Shown here: one piece after another, positions 34,268 through 42,478 of the stretch
Layout of the letters: the number at the start of each line of letters is the position of its first letter
Numbering within the stretch: position 1 is the stretch's first letter
From: an uncultured Christensenellaceae bacterium
GTDB taxonomy: Bacteria; Bacillota; Clostridia; Christensenellales; Pumilibacteraceae
NCBI GenBank assembly: GCA_910587025.1
Contig: CAJUKR010000004.1
Coordinates: 1-64,000, forward strand
Direction: 5' to 3'
DNA: 64,000 nucleotides
Notes under the pieces: generated by a model
What the model was told of the DNA's origin: nothing
The model's input: only the letters and a program-made list of their open reading frames with translations
Database searches by the model: none
Made by a program: the position numbers and the translations under genes

Positions 34268-37200
34268 ATGAAAAGTATTTATACATATTATAAAGAACGA
34301 CTTATAGAAATAAGCGGAAAAAACCGCAGCATTTATTCGAAGTCGTTCGGTAAAAAAACAGGTTACGATATCGGCAGACTGATCGAACGCGACAATATCC
34401 GCCGCGACTCGTTTGCGGAATTCTTATGGTCGGGCACGCGCGAGCCGTTCGTAATTCTTTCGCCTGACATGCCGTCGCTCGGAAAGCTGTTCGGCACGGA
34501 AGACATGACGGCGAAGCTCAAAGCCGAACTCGACGTTTCCGAGTTTTCGGGCAAAGACGAGAGAAGAAAAGCCGAACAGAAAAACGCGCGCACGGTCAGA
34601 CAGGCGTTTAACGAAGCGTACGAAAAGGAGCTCGGCGACATACGCCTGTTACAACGCGAAGCCGAAGAAATAGAAAAAGAAACGGGCAGGTACGAACTGT
34701 TCGTATGCTATCCGTTCGTATACGGAACGGTGCGCGACGTCACTTTCAAAGCGCCCTTATTGTTCTTCCCCGTCGAGATCGAGATCTCGGACAACGTCGC
34801 GGAACTCAGACTGAAAAGGAACGAAAGCGTGCGGCTCAACAAAGCGCTCGTCTATGCGTACGCGCAGGCGAAACGACTCGATATCGAAGATATGACGACG
34901 GAGTTCGACAGTCTTTCGGGCGCGGGACTCGGCAGCGTCGAAGCCGTGCTCGCATATCTGCGCAAATTCGGGATACGCATTCAGCCGCCCGAGCACAGAC
35001 ACATATATAATTTCAAAAAATTTCCCGAACCGAAACCGCACGATGCGCCGGCGGCGGTCAGAACGTGCATGCTCGCGCGGTACTCGCTCGCGAATTCGGT
35101 ATACAACGATTATACCGAACTCGAAAAGAAAAAATTAACGAACGAAGCGGCGGAAGAACTGCTCCGTCCGGGCAAGCCCAAACAAAATCGGAAATGTTCG
35201 GCGGACAAAGAACATTACGTCATAGCCGACCTCGATTATGCCCAGCGCAAAGTCGTGGAAAAGGTCGCGGCGAACGGAAATATGGTCATTTACGGACCGC
35301 CTGGCACAGGCAAGTCGCAGACTATCGTAAATCTCATTTCCGACGCCGTATGCAAGGGTAAAAAAGTTCTTGTGGTCTCGCAGAAAAAAGCCGCGCTCGA
35401 CGTAGTCTACAACCGGCTCGGAGAACTGAACGAAAAAGCCATGTTCGTAGTCGATCCGGTCAAACAGCGGCGGACATTTTACGAGCACTGTCTTGCCCGA
35501 CACAAACGCGTGCTCGAGGAAGAAGAATCGGAAATGCTTGTGGGCAGACACGCCGAAATCACCGAACTTCTCGCAGAAGAAACGAACAAGCTCGAGCATA
35601 TTTCGTCCGCATTCGGTACCGTCGGATCTTTCGGGCTCAGTCTGATCGACATGTATTACAGCTCTTTCGTACCCAAGCGTACGGGTTTCGAAAACACACT
35701 TTACCGCGAAATGCAGACGCGCGACGGCATCATGGACGCGAACTTCGGAGAATTATCGCTTGCGGTCGAAAATCTGCTCGGCGGCAAAGCGGATATTTAT
35801 TACAACTATGTGGAAACGCGTAAACGCAATCCGTTCATTCAACATCTGCGCCGCGACATATCCCTCGACACGCTGTCCATAGCACGCGGCAAACTGAAAG
35901 AACTGCTCAAAGGGCGCACGGCCGTATTCGACGAAGGATCGTACCCGTTCGCAAGACAGATACTCGCGCATTACGCCGACGTGAGCGATCCGGTTTACGA
36001 GAAAATGCTCGTAAAAATGCTCGCCGCAGGCAAATACAAAACAAGCAACGGTTTCCTCCGTACCAGCAAGATCGTCTTTCCGCTCTACCCTTTCGCAAAA
36101 ATCAATATGGCGACGAAAGAAAGCGAAGTGGAACGGATATACCGCGAAACGAAAAAGGCGATCGATAAATTCGTAAAAGGCTATGAATTTCTGCGCGGGA
36201 TTCTGGACGAAGGCGGTTACGCAATGGCGATAAACGCCGTCGCCGAAGGGAACGAAGCCGCATTATCGAACTTAAACGAAGCGCTTACTGATTATGTCAA
36301 AGTAAGGGATCTGCACTTCAGCCTGGACAATTTTTCCGCTCTCGAACGCGAAATACTCGACCTTGCATACCGCATTACCGACAACGGCGACGCATTCGTA
36401 ACGGCGGTGGAAAAGCTCATTCCAATAAGGATATACCACGAAATAGCCTCGCGCGAGGATTCGATAAAAGCCGACCTGTCGCTTACGGTGGAATTCGAAA
36501 GCATCAAATCGCGCATATCGGCGCTGCTTGCCGAACAGAAAGAACTCGCAAAAAAAATCTGCGCGCAGTCTTTCGTGGAAGAATACAAAAAAATGTTCGC
36601 TCACGGGCACGGCAGTATGGATTATCTGTACACGATCTCCAAAAAACAGTCGTTCTCGCCCATACGCAAAACCATGGAAATGTACGGGGATTATCTGCTC
36701 ACGCTCTTCCCCTGTTGGCTTCTCTCTCCCGAAAACGTATCTTCCATACTGCCGCTGAAAAAAAATATTTTCGATCTCGTGCTGTTCGACGAAGCAAGCC
36801 AGGTATTTATTGAAAATACTCTTCCCTCCGTCATACGCGGACGCAACATTGTCGTCGCCGGCGACGCGAAACAGTTGCGCCCCACCGCCACCTTCATGCG
36901 CAGATATATGGGATCGTCCGACGACGAAGATCCGAGCGTGCAAGCCGCGCTCGAAGTGGAAAGCCTGCTCGACCTCGCCGTGGCGCGGTTTGACAGCGCA
37001 AACATAACTTACCATTACAGAAGCACGAGCCGCGAACTCATAGATTTCTCGAATAAAGCGTTCTACGACGACAATCTTATGATCTCGCCGAATTCGTCGC
37101 GCTCGGTCAAGTCCAAGCCCATCGTGCGCATAAAAACAGAAGGTATGTGGAGCGACCGAAAAAACGCCGTCGAAGCACGCGAAACCGTATCGCTTTTACG

Positions 37201-38083
37201 CAAGCTCCTGCGAAACGGCAAGGGCAAAGACACGGTAGGAATAATCACCTTCGGTAACGAACAGCAAAACTGCATCGAAGACATGATCGACAAAGAATGC
37301 AGAAATGACCCCGACTTCCGCGCGCTTATCGCCCGCGAGTCCTCCCGCAAAGAAAACGGGCAGGACGTCGGATTATTCGTCAAGAATATAGAAAACGTTC
37401 AGGGCGACGAACGCGACATAATCATTTTCTGCATAGGATACGCGCGCAACGAAAACGGCAAAGTCAACGTACATTTCGGTTCGCTGTCATCGGACGGCGG
37501 CGAAAACCGTCTCAACGTCGCGATCACGCGCGCCAAAAAGAAGGTGTATGTTATTACGAGTATCGAGCCGGAAGAACTTAAGGTGGACGGCACCAAAAAC
37601 AACGGTCCGAAACTTTTCAGGTCTTATCTCGAATATGTGCGCGCCGTAAGCTCGGGCAATAAAGAAGAAGCGGATATTTTACTGCGTTCGCTCTGCCCCG
37701 ACGCGGAATGCGATATCAAACCGTTCACCGTTCCCGTAGAAAAACAGATCGCCGACAAACTGAACTCGCTCGGATACAAGACGGAAATAAATCTCGGCGA
37801 AGGGCTGAACCGCATTTCGGTAGCGGTGTACGACAAACGTTCGGATAAATACGTGCTCGGCATTCAGCTCGACCGCTCGGTCATGAACGGCAAATCCACC
37901 GCTCTCGAACGCGATGTGTTCGCATATCGTTTCCTTATGCAACGCGGTTGGAAAATCATGCGCGTATGGAGCCGCGACTGGTGGCATGATCCGAACGGTG
38001 TAATCTCCGATATCGTAAACGTGCTCGGAGATACTCCGAAAGAAACACCCGAACACAAAAAAACCGTAACGAAAACGGATTGA
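34268..38083 (+). CDS. Large superfamily 1 helicase with C-terminal nuclease-like domain (DUF4011 type)
   Basis: A 1271-residue protein. The N-terminal 330 residues resemble DUF4011 (RLIEISGKNRSIYS near 10). The UPF1/Dna2-like helicase core has Walker A GPPGTGKS near residue 343, Walker B DEAS near 840, GDAKQLRPT near 860 and the late VAITRA motif near 1085, with a long helical insertion between. The last 100 residues look like a Vsr/PD-(D/E)XK-type domain (VEKQIADKLNSLGY, then YRFLMQRGWKIMRVWSRDWW). Such proteins process DNA or RNA ends and are often found in defence islands, but no partner is adjacent. The start has GGAG 8 bases upstream. Confidence 0.8.
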   Translation: MKSIYTYYKERLIEISGKNRSIYSKSFGKKTGYDIGRLIERDNIRRDSFAEFLWSGTREPFVILSPDMPSLGKLFGTEDMTAKLKAELDVSEFSGKDERRKAEQKNARTVRQAFNEAYEKELGDIRLLQREAEEIEKETGRYELFVCYPFVYGTVRDVTFKAPLLFFPVEIEISDNVAELRLKRNESVRLNKALVYAYAQAKRLDIEDMTTEFDSLSGAGLGSVEAVLAYLRKFGIRIQPPEHRHIYNFKKFPEPKPHDAPAAVRTCMLARYSLANSVYNDYTELEKKKLTNEAAEELLRPGKPKQNRKCSADKEHYVIADLDYAQRKVVEKVAANGNMVIYGPPGTGKSQTIVNLISDAVCKGKKVLVVSQKKAALDVVYNRLGELNEKAMFVVDPVKQRRTFYEHCLARHKRVLEEEESEMLVGRHAEITELLAEETNKLEHISSAFGTVGSFGLSLIDMYYSSFVPKRTGFENTLYREMQTRDGIMDANFGELSLAVENLLGGKADIYYNYVETRKRNPFIQHLRRDISLDTLSIARGKLKELLKGRTAVFDEGSYPFARQILAHYADVSDPVYEKMLVKMLAAGKYKTSNGFLRTSKIVFPLYPFAKINMATKESEVERIYRETKKAIDKFVKGYEFLRGILDEGGYAMAINAVAEGNEAALSNLNEALTDYVKVRDLHFSLDNFSALEREILDLAYRITDNGDAFVTAVEKLIPIRIYHEIASREDSIKADLSLTVEFESIKSRISALLAEQKELAKKICAQSFVEEYKKMFAHGHGSMDYLYTISKKQSFSPIRKTMEMYGDYLLTLFPCWLLSPENVSSILPLKKNIFDLVLFDEASQVFIENTLPSVIRGRNIVVAGDAKQLRPTATFMRRYMGSSDDEDPSVQAALEVESLLDLAVARFDSANITYHYRSTSRELIDFSNKAFYDDNLMISPNSSRSVKSKPIVRIKTEGMWSDRKNAVEARETVSLLRKLLRNGKGKDTVGIITFGNEQQNCIEDMIDKECRNDPDFRALIARESSRKENGQDVGLFVKNIENVQGDERDIIIFCIGYARNENGKVNVHFGSLSSDGGENRLNVAITRAKKKVYVITSIEPEELKVDGTKNNGPKLFRSYLEYVRAVSSGNKEEADILLRSLCPDAECDIKPFTVPVEKQIADKLNSLGYKTEINLGEGLNRISVAVYDKRSDKYVLGIQLDRSVMNGKSTALERDVFAYRFLMQRGWKIMRVWSRDWWHDPNGVISDIVNVLGDTPKETPEHKKTVTKTD

Positions 38084-38095
38084 CATAACAATGAA

Positions 38096-38126
38096 GAAAA
38101 GCGGCGTCGGAAATCCGACGCCGCTT
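38096..38126. terminator. Bidirectional terminator between helicase and collagen-like genes
   Basis: AGCGGCGTCGG pairs perfectly with CCGACGCCGCT; the minus-strand side is followed by TTTTCTT. Confidence 0.8.
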
Positions 38127-38152
38127 CGGCTTTATATTCGCACGCTTGTTCA

Positions 38153-39028
38153 TCAGGTCGCAAGCAAGCCCGCCGCACGTAACGATGCAAGAAGTTCGTT
38201 CAACGTCGCGGCGACTTCATCGGGCGTAGGCGTTGCTTCCACATCCGCAACCGCAGCCGCGGGAGTGACCGTACCGGCAGGTCCGGTTGCACCGGTTGCG
38301 CCTGTAGCGCCGGTGGCTCCGGTAGGACCTACAGGACCGGCGGGGCCCGTTGCACCTGTTGCTCCTACGGGACCGGCAACACCCTGAATACCCTGCGCGC
38401 CTTCCGCGCCCGTAGCTCCGGTTGCGCCGGTAGCACCCGTGGCTCCGGTAGGACCTACAGGACCGGCGGGACCGGTTGCACCCGTATTACCCTGAATGCC
38501 CTGTGCACCCGTGGCTCCGGTTACACCCTGTGCTCCCTGAGGCCCGACGGGACCTTGAACACCCTGAGGACCGGCGGCACCTTCGGCACCCGTTGCGCCC
38601 GTGGCGCCCGTAGCACCTACGGGGCCGGCAACACCCTGAATACCCTGCACGCCTGTTGCACCGGTTGCACCGGTTGCTCCAGTTGCTCCGGTAGGCCCTA
38701 CGGGACCGGCGGGGCCTGCGGAGCCCTCAAAGCCCTGTGCACCCTGAGGCCCGGTAGCACCGGTTGCGCCCGTTGCGCCTCTTACGCCTGCGGGACCCTG
38801 CGCACCGACAGGACCCTGAAATCCCATAGGGCCGGTCGGACCGACGGGACCCTGAGGTCCCATAGGTCCTACGGGACCGGGAACGGGACAGCAAGGACGG
38901 GGCGGCTGAGGAGGCATGGGCGGCTGGGGACGGCAGCCGTCGTCGCAGTCGCAATGGTTCAAGCAACCGTCACACGAATTACAGCACCGACAATTCCTGT
39001 TACAGAACGGATTATTGCAAAATAACAT
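38153..39028 (-). CDS. Collagen-like triple-helix repeat protein with Cys-rich head
   Basis: A 291-residue protein. Residues 1-48 hold about 12 cysteines and a Pro-rich linker; residues 49-250 are uninterrupted Gly-X-Y triplets, dominated by GATGAT and GPVGPT with longer blocks repeated three times; the last 40 residues form an Ala/Leu-rich helix (EVAATLNELLASLRAAGL) that could trimerise. No signal peptide is seen. Similar proteins decorate spores (BclA-like filaments) in Bacillus and Clostridia, and the Cys head would crosslink to the coat. GGAG lies 8 bases upstream of the ATG. The high repetition makes the true length prone to assembly error. Confidence 0.9.
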   Translation of the reverse strand: MLFCNNPFCNRNCRCCNSCDGCLNHCDCDDGCRPQPPMPPQPPRPCCPVPGPVGPMGPQGPVGPTGPMGFQGPVGAQGPAGVRGATGATGATGPQGAQGFEGSAGPAGPVGPTGATGATGATGATGVQGIQGVAGPVGATGATGATGAEGAAGPQGVQGPVGPQGAQGVTGATGAQGIQGNTGATGPAGPVGPTGATGATGATGATGAEGAQGIQGVAGPVGATGATGPAGPVGPTGATGATGATGATGPAGTVTPAAAVADVEATPTPDEVAATLNELLASLRAAGLLAT

Positions 39029-39125
39029 AGTTCTCTCCTTTTCTTATGAGTTTTACGGTCACAACTTCCTCAGTCGCGCCGCTATTACAGTATACTCACG
39101 AAAAAATAAAAGAGTTCGCGTTTAT

Positions 39126-39248
39126 TTACGAAAATGATATTACAAAGATTTTTCGAAAAGGTATTGACTTTTCGTTGGTATAGTAGATCATTCTACCGCG
39201 TTGCGTCGGGTGTTCTATGAGAACAGAGAAGTTATTTCGTACTGCCAT
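39126..39248 (-). CDS. Small basic protein (40 residues), unknown
   Basis: This short frame has a very strong ribosome site (AAGGAGG, 10 bases before the ATG) and starts MAVRNNFSVLIEHPTQRGRM. The codons for KSIPFRK coincide with a 23-base sequence repeated at 40855-40877, where it overlaps an RNA promoter. I do not recognise the protein. The ribosome site argues that it is made. Confidence 0.45.
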   Translation of the reverse strand: MAVRNNFSVLIEHPTQRGRMIYYTNEKSIPFRKIFVISFS

Positions 39249-39277
39249 AATTAGGCGTACCTCCTTATGAAAATTAC

Positions 39278-39306
39278 TTGAATAATGTTAAAAAATGTGC
39301 TATCCT
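39278..39306 (+). promoter_or_regulatory. Promoter of the two-helix membrane protein
   Basis: TTGAAT (39278-39283) and TATCCT (39301-39306) with 17-base spacing. Confidence 0.5.
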
Positions 39307-39326
39307 TGTTGTGGAGGCACATTTCT

Positions 39327-39737
39327 ATGTTCAGCTTTATTAAAAATCATAAATTTCAAATTATGATCGTCGTATTTATTTTTATAATTGTTTCGGCAAT
39401 AACCGCACTTGTATACGCGAGCATACTTACACCTGGATATGTGGATAGCATAAAAGGTCAAATAATGCAAATAGAAAACGGCACCAGGACAGAGGTAAAT
39501 TCGCTTTACATAGGAATGCTTATCTTATCAATATTTTTACTTGTAATGATGCCTATAGTTATAATATCCGCAATAATATGCTTGATTTATCACGTGAAAA
39601 ACTATAAGCTCATTCAGCAACATGAGACCGATACTCAAGCCCTTAAAGAGTTTAAGGAAACCAAGCGTGAGCTGAAGCGTCATGAAAAAATTACACAACT
39701 TGAAAAGCAACTCGAGGAGCTGAAGAAAGACGAGTAA
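39327..39737 (+). CDS. Two-helix membrane protein with C-terminal coiled coil
   Basis: A 136-residue protein of unknown function: membrane helices at about residues 10-33 and 65-95, an external loop of 30 residues, and a charged Lys/Glu coiled coil from about 105 to the end. The ATG at 39327 is preferred over one 14 codons upstream because GTGGAGG precedes it by 9 bases. AT content and codon use differ from the housekeeping genes around, which suggests transfer. Confidence 0.6.
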   Translation: MFSFIKNHKFQIMIVVFIFIIVSAITALVYASILTPGYVDSIKGQIMQIENGTRTEVNSLYIGMLILSIFLLVMMPIVIISAIICLIYHVKNYKLIQQHETDTQALKEFKETKRELKRHEKITQLEKQLEELKKDE

Positions 39738-39758
39738 GCCGCTTAAGGGTGGGTAAAA

Positions 39759-39785
39759 GAAAAGGACGAGTTATCTCGTCCTTTT
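39759..39785. terminator. Bidirectional terminator
   Basis: AAAAGGACGAG pairs with CTCGTCCTTTT between two convergent genes, with T-runs on both sides. Confidence 0.8.
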
Positions 39786-39805
39786 TAGGTTATAGGTAAG
39801 TAATT

Positions 39806-40423
39806 TTATATTTTCATATTACGAGCTTCTAAAATTTTATCTCTACACTCACGGGCTTCTTCATATGTATCAAACATTTGAGCTGAATTAACCGGAATCA
39901 TCGGAAGTCTATTTTTTGCCTTTATAATTTCAACTGCAGACATTCCGTTATGCATCCAAAATATAATTTCCGGTCTATCGTCCCTATCATAATTCCAATC
40001 ATCAGGAGCTTCTTTATCGTCAAATCTCGTTTGCGTTACCGGAATGAAGCCATACATAGAATACATAATCGACAATTTCGTTGTGTTGAAATTATCTAAT
40101 TTGTTTCCGCCTTTTTCCAACGCAATAGGAAGCAAAACACGTATCATATGTTTCCTATCGCTTGCATTAAATATCGAAACTATATTATTATCTTTTTCAA
40201 TCGCAATACCGGATTTTTTATCTTTTGATAAATAAGTTCGCATTTCGCGATATTCTTCAATAGTATGTAAATGCACACACGCAGAATATTCCAAATGTTG
40301 TTTCGCGTCTTTTAAGGCATAATAAAATTCCTCGGCTGTTACCTCGGATATTTCAAAATAGTTATATCCTATTTGCTTTAACGTGCTTTCTAATGATTTG
40401 CTTATTATTGTAGAATCGCCCAT
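39806..40423 (-). CDS. Unknown mobile-element-type protein, possibly GNAT-like
   Basis: A 205-residue protein. The centre (about residues 70-150: SGIAIEKDNNIVSIFN, then KGGNKLDNF and MYSMYGFIPVTQ) recalls acetyltransferase-like folds seen in phage head or polyvalent proteins, where a short strand is followed by a residue-poor G-rich loop and a late GF. This is a weak resemblance. The gene overlaps the end of the small upstream gene by 19 bases, giving the compact two-gene layout of a toxin-antitoxin pair, but no activity can be claimed. AT-rich. Confidence 0.5.
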   Translation of the reverse strand: MGDSTIISKSLESTLKQIGYNYFEISEVTAEEFYYALKDAKQHLEYSACVHLHTIEEYREMRTYLSKDKKSGIAIEKDNNIVSIFNASDRKHMIRVLLPIALEKGGNKLDNFNTTKLSIMYSMYGFIPVTQTRFDDKEAPDDWNYDRDDRPEIIFWMHNGMSAVEIIKAKNRLPMIPVNSAQMFDTYEEARECRDKILEARNMKI

Positions 40424-40590
40424 GCAACATCCTCGGCTTTCCAGTTTTGCAGTAAAGCATTTTGAATCAATTCATCAGAAATTAAGTCATAATCTCTATT
40501 TTCCGCTCCGAGTTTTTTCATTTCCTCGATCAATAAGTTCCGATAAATCAATCTGTCTTTTTGATTTATTTTTATATTTTGTCTTTTCAT
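40405..40590 (-). CDS. Small helical protein, possible partner of the downstream gene
   Basis: A 61-residue, mostly helical, Lys/Glu-rich protein ending ALLQNWKAEDVAWAILQ. It overlaps the next gene by 19 bases. The ATG at 40590 has GGTGA 5 bases upstream; an ATG four codons earlier lies right after a TATAAT box and could be a leaderless start. No family is recognised. Confidence 0.5.
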   Translation of the reverse strand: MKRQNIKINQKDRLIYRNLLIEEMKKLGAENRDYDLISDELIQNALLQNWKAEDVAWAILQ

Positions 40591-40674
40591 AACAGTCACC
40601 ATTTATATTATACCTCTTTTTGGACTTTTATGATTACAGTAAAAATAGAGTTTAATTATTATAATATATTTTAA

Positions 40675-40821
40675 CTAATTTGTCAAACAATTACTTAGTA
40701 ATAATATATATTTATAATTATATAATATATCAGACATATCAGATGTGAATATATTATATCCTTTCTTTTCAAACGGGAAATTATAATTCCCGTACGCGTC
40801 GAAAACATCATTATATTTCAT
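40675..40821 (-). CDS. Small AT-rich open frame with good ribosome site
   Basis: A 48-residue frame starting MKYNDVFDAYGNYNF, with GAGGAG 7 bases before the ATG. The rest is Tyr/Asn/Ile rich. It may be a real small protein or the surviving start of a longer decayed gene. Confidence 0.35.
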   Translation of the reverse strand: MKYNDVFDAYGNYNFPFEKKGYNIFTSDMSDILYNYKYILLLSNCLTN

Positions 40822-40869
40822 GTATACTCCTCTATATTGCAAAAAATCAAAATGTTTTTCGAAAAGGTA

Positions 40870-40988
40870 TTGACTTTTACAAGATTATTACGTATAATAC
40901 ATATAACACCTACGAACTGCAGAGAATCTGACTCGACTGCCGATTAAGTTCGATGAGGGAACCGTCAGACCCTCCGTAGGTGTTTTTT
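40870..40988 (+). ncRNA. Putative small RNA with own promoter and terminator
   Basis: A consensus promoter (TTGACT 40870-40875, TATAAT 40893-40898, 17-base spacing) is followed by an 83-base stretch (about 40906-40988) whose two ends pair, ACACCTACG with CGTAGGTGT, and then by seven T. Inside, TCTGAC pairs with GTCAGA and GTTC with GAAC, giving a branched rod. There is no downstream rightward gene, so it is a stand-alone RNA rather than a riboswitch. Its 3' end touches the end of the leftward remnant gene. Family unknown. Confidence 0.65.
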
Positions 40989-41624
40989 TATTTACCTTTG
41001 TCCTTTAATGACTCGTATGTACTGCCACGTACAAAATGCACGTGACCAATTTCAAAGTATTCTTTTGTTTTTTCAATATCCAAAAGGACTACGCCGATTT
41101 TTAATTTTTTACTCACCTCACTTTCTACAAAAGCGGCTAAATGAAAATATGGTTTAGTTTTATGTGCAACAAATGTTTCAACGCTATTATATAAAGCTTC
41201 AGCCACTATATTATTTAAGTCGGTTTCGCTTAGGTCGAAATGATGTATCATATTTCTTTCAATAGAGTCTTTTCTGAATAGTATCTTCTTATTTTCGTTA
41301 AGTCCTATATCTTTTAGTGTTTCTTCATTCAACTCGGGTAAAATATTATCCTTTGTTAAGTCAATATGTACACTTGCGATTTTTTCTGCAGGTGTTTTTT
41401 TGTCGATCTTTCCGCCTATCCCGTGCGTTGCTTTATCCTCTCCCGGATTATCCGAGTAGACCTCAATAGCATGATTGACCGCACGGTTATAGTCCTGTAC
41501 CTTTTCCGAGAACGATTTGACACCGTTCCCGTCAATAAACTACTATCGTGTTTTTATCCATAGAGATAAAGCCTATTAAATCGCTCTGAAATTCACATTG
41601 ATTTGCGCGAACAATAACAAACAC
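40988..41624 (-). pseudogene. Decayed C-terminal piece of a polyvalent or phage-type protein
   Basis: The open frame 40988-41539 reads through FIDGNGVKSFSEKVQDYNRA, then PAEKIASVHIDLTKDNILPE, and ends in a domain resembling phage-borne RNase toxin tails (EIGHVHFVRGSTYESL). It has no ATG and no ribosome site; a TTG at 41332 is the only weak start. Upstream, a second frame (SDLIGFISMDKNTIVVY) joins it after a frameshift at about 41540. It is the tail end of a longer lost gene, consistent with a decayed mobile element next to tRNA-Leu. Confidence 0.6.
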
Positions 41625-41690
41625 TCGCTATAATTACTTTCAGAATATCCCTGCTCCTTCTTTGCGCGGAGTTGTATTTACGGTAATAAA

Positions 41691-41809
41691 AAAACACAAC
41701 AACCTTTTTAATGGGTCGTTGTGTTTTTTTATTGCCGGTGGTCGGGGTAAAGTTAAAAGCCTTCGCCTTTTAACTTTGGCGTTCGGTCGCTTCGCGCCCT
41801 CGGCTGAGC
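41691..41809. repeat. Decayed duplicate of the tRNA-Leu 3' end
   Basis: A terminator-like hairpin (CACAACAACC/GGGTCGTTGTG, then T-run) is followed by 16 bases identical to the end of tRNA-Leu (41733-41748), then unrelated AT/GC sequence, and a GC-rich segment (41785-41809) ending CCCTCGGCTGAGC. The layout repeats that of the tRNA-Arg locus. No gene is supported between 41625 and the tRNA. Confidence 0.85.
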
Positions 41810-41884
41810 GAACCACTCGCTGTGCCGCTTTCACGTCTTGTTTCTTTATCGGACGCTCGCCGTTTGCCCTCTCGCACTGACACA

Positions 41885-41920
41885 AAAAACAAATGACGAC
41901 CGCAAGGGTCGTCATTTGTT
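41885..41920 (-). terminator. Terminator of tRNA-Leu
   Basis: AACAAATGACGACC pairs with GGTCGTCATTTGTT and is followed by a T-run directly after the CCA end. Confidence 0.9.
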
Positions 41921-42007
41921 TGGTGCCGGTGGTCGGGGTCGAACCGACACGGTATTTCTACCGCGGGATTTTGAGTCCCGTGCGTCTGCCAATTTCACCA
42001 CACCGGC
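41921..42007 (-). tRNA. tRNA-Leu (CAA)
   Basis: An 87-base class II tRNA with acceptor stem GCCGGTG, anticodon loop CTCAAAA giving CAA, a long variable arm (GCGGTAGAAATACCGT region) and encoded CCA. Confidence 0.95.
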
Positions 42008-42058
42008 ATGGTTTCCGCGAAGTATATTACCACATTCGCGGAAAAAAGTAAAGCGTTT

Positions 42059-42460
42059 TTACAAAATTATAACGTCAAGCGCGCGAAGCACTCCGAGCGC
42101 TTTATCGGGAGTCGAAGTCTTAAAACCGATCTGCGCGCGTCCGCTCTTGCCAGCGAACGAATACATATACTCGATATTTATACCAGCGTCGTAAAGTACG
42201 ATCAGAATATCCGCCAACGCGCCGGGACGATCGGGTACTTCGATACCTATAAGCTCGACAAGCGACGCAACAAACCCGGATTCCTTAAGCGTCACAAGCG
42301 CTTTTTCGTTATCGTCGGTGATCAGACGAAGTATACCGAATTCCCGCGTGTCGGCTATCGACATGGAATTGAGATTCACTCCCGCCTTCTTAAGCGCTCT
42401 GCAACACTCGCTGACCCTGCCTTCCCTGTTCTCGAGAAATACCGCCAATTGTTGAATCAT
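42059..42460 (-). CDS. Tandem ACT-domain protein
   Basis: A 133-residue protein made of two ACT domains (about 1-66 and 70-133; the second begins ELIGIEVPDRPGALADIL). ACT pairs bind amino acids and regulate. This type commonly ends operons with phenylacetate-CoA ligase and indolepyruvate oxidoreductase, so an aromatic amino acid is the likely ligand. GGAGG precedes the start. Confidence 0.9.
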   Translation of the reverse strand: MIQQLAVFLENREGRVSECCRALKKAGVNLNSMSIADTREFGILRLITDDNEKALVTLKESGFVASLVELIGIEVPDRPGALADILIVLYDAGINIEYMYSFAGKSGRAQIGFKTSTPDKALGVLRALDVIIL

Positions 42461-42478
42461 TTTCCCTCCTTAAAGCCC

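Noticed and set aside
38153..39028. Non-coding minisatellite instead of a gene
   Set aside because: The Gly-X-Y frame is unbroken for 200 residues, with a good ribosome site, Cys head and terminator.
41640..41915. A 91-codon leftward frame beside tRNA-Leu
   Set aside because: It runs through two terminator hairpins, a tRNA fragment and the GC-rich repeat, so it is not a plausible gene.
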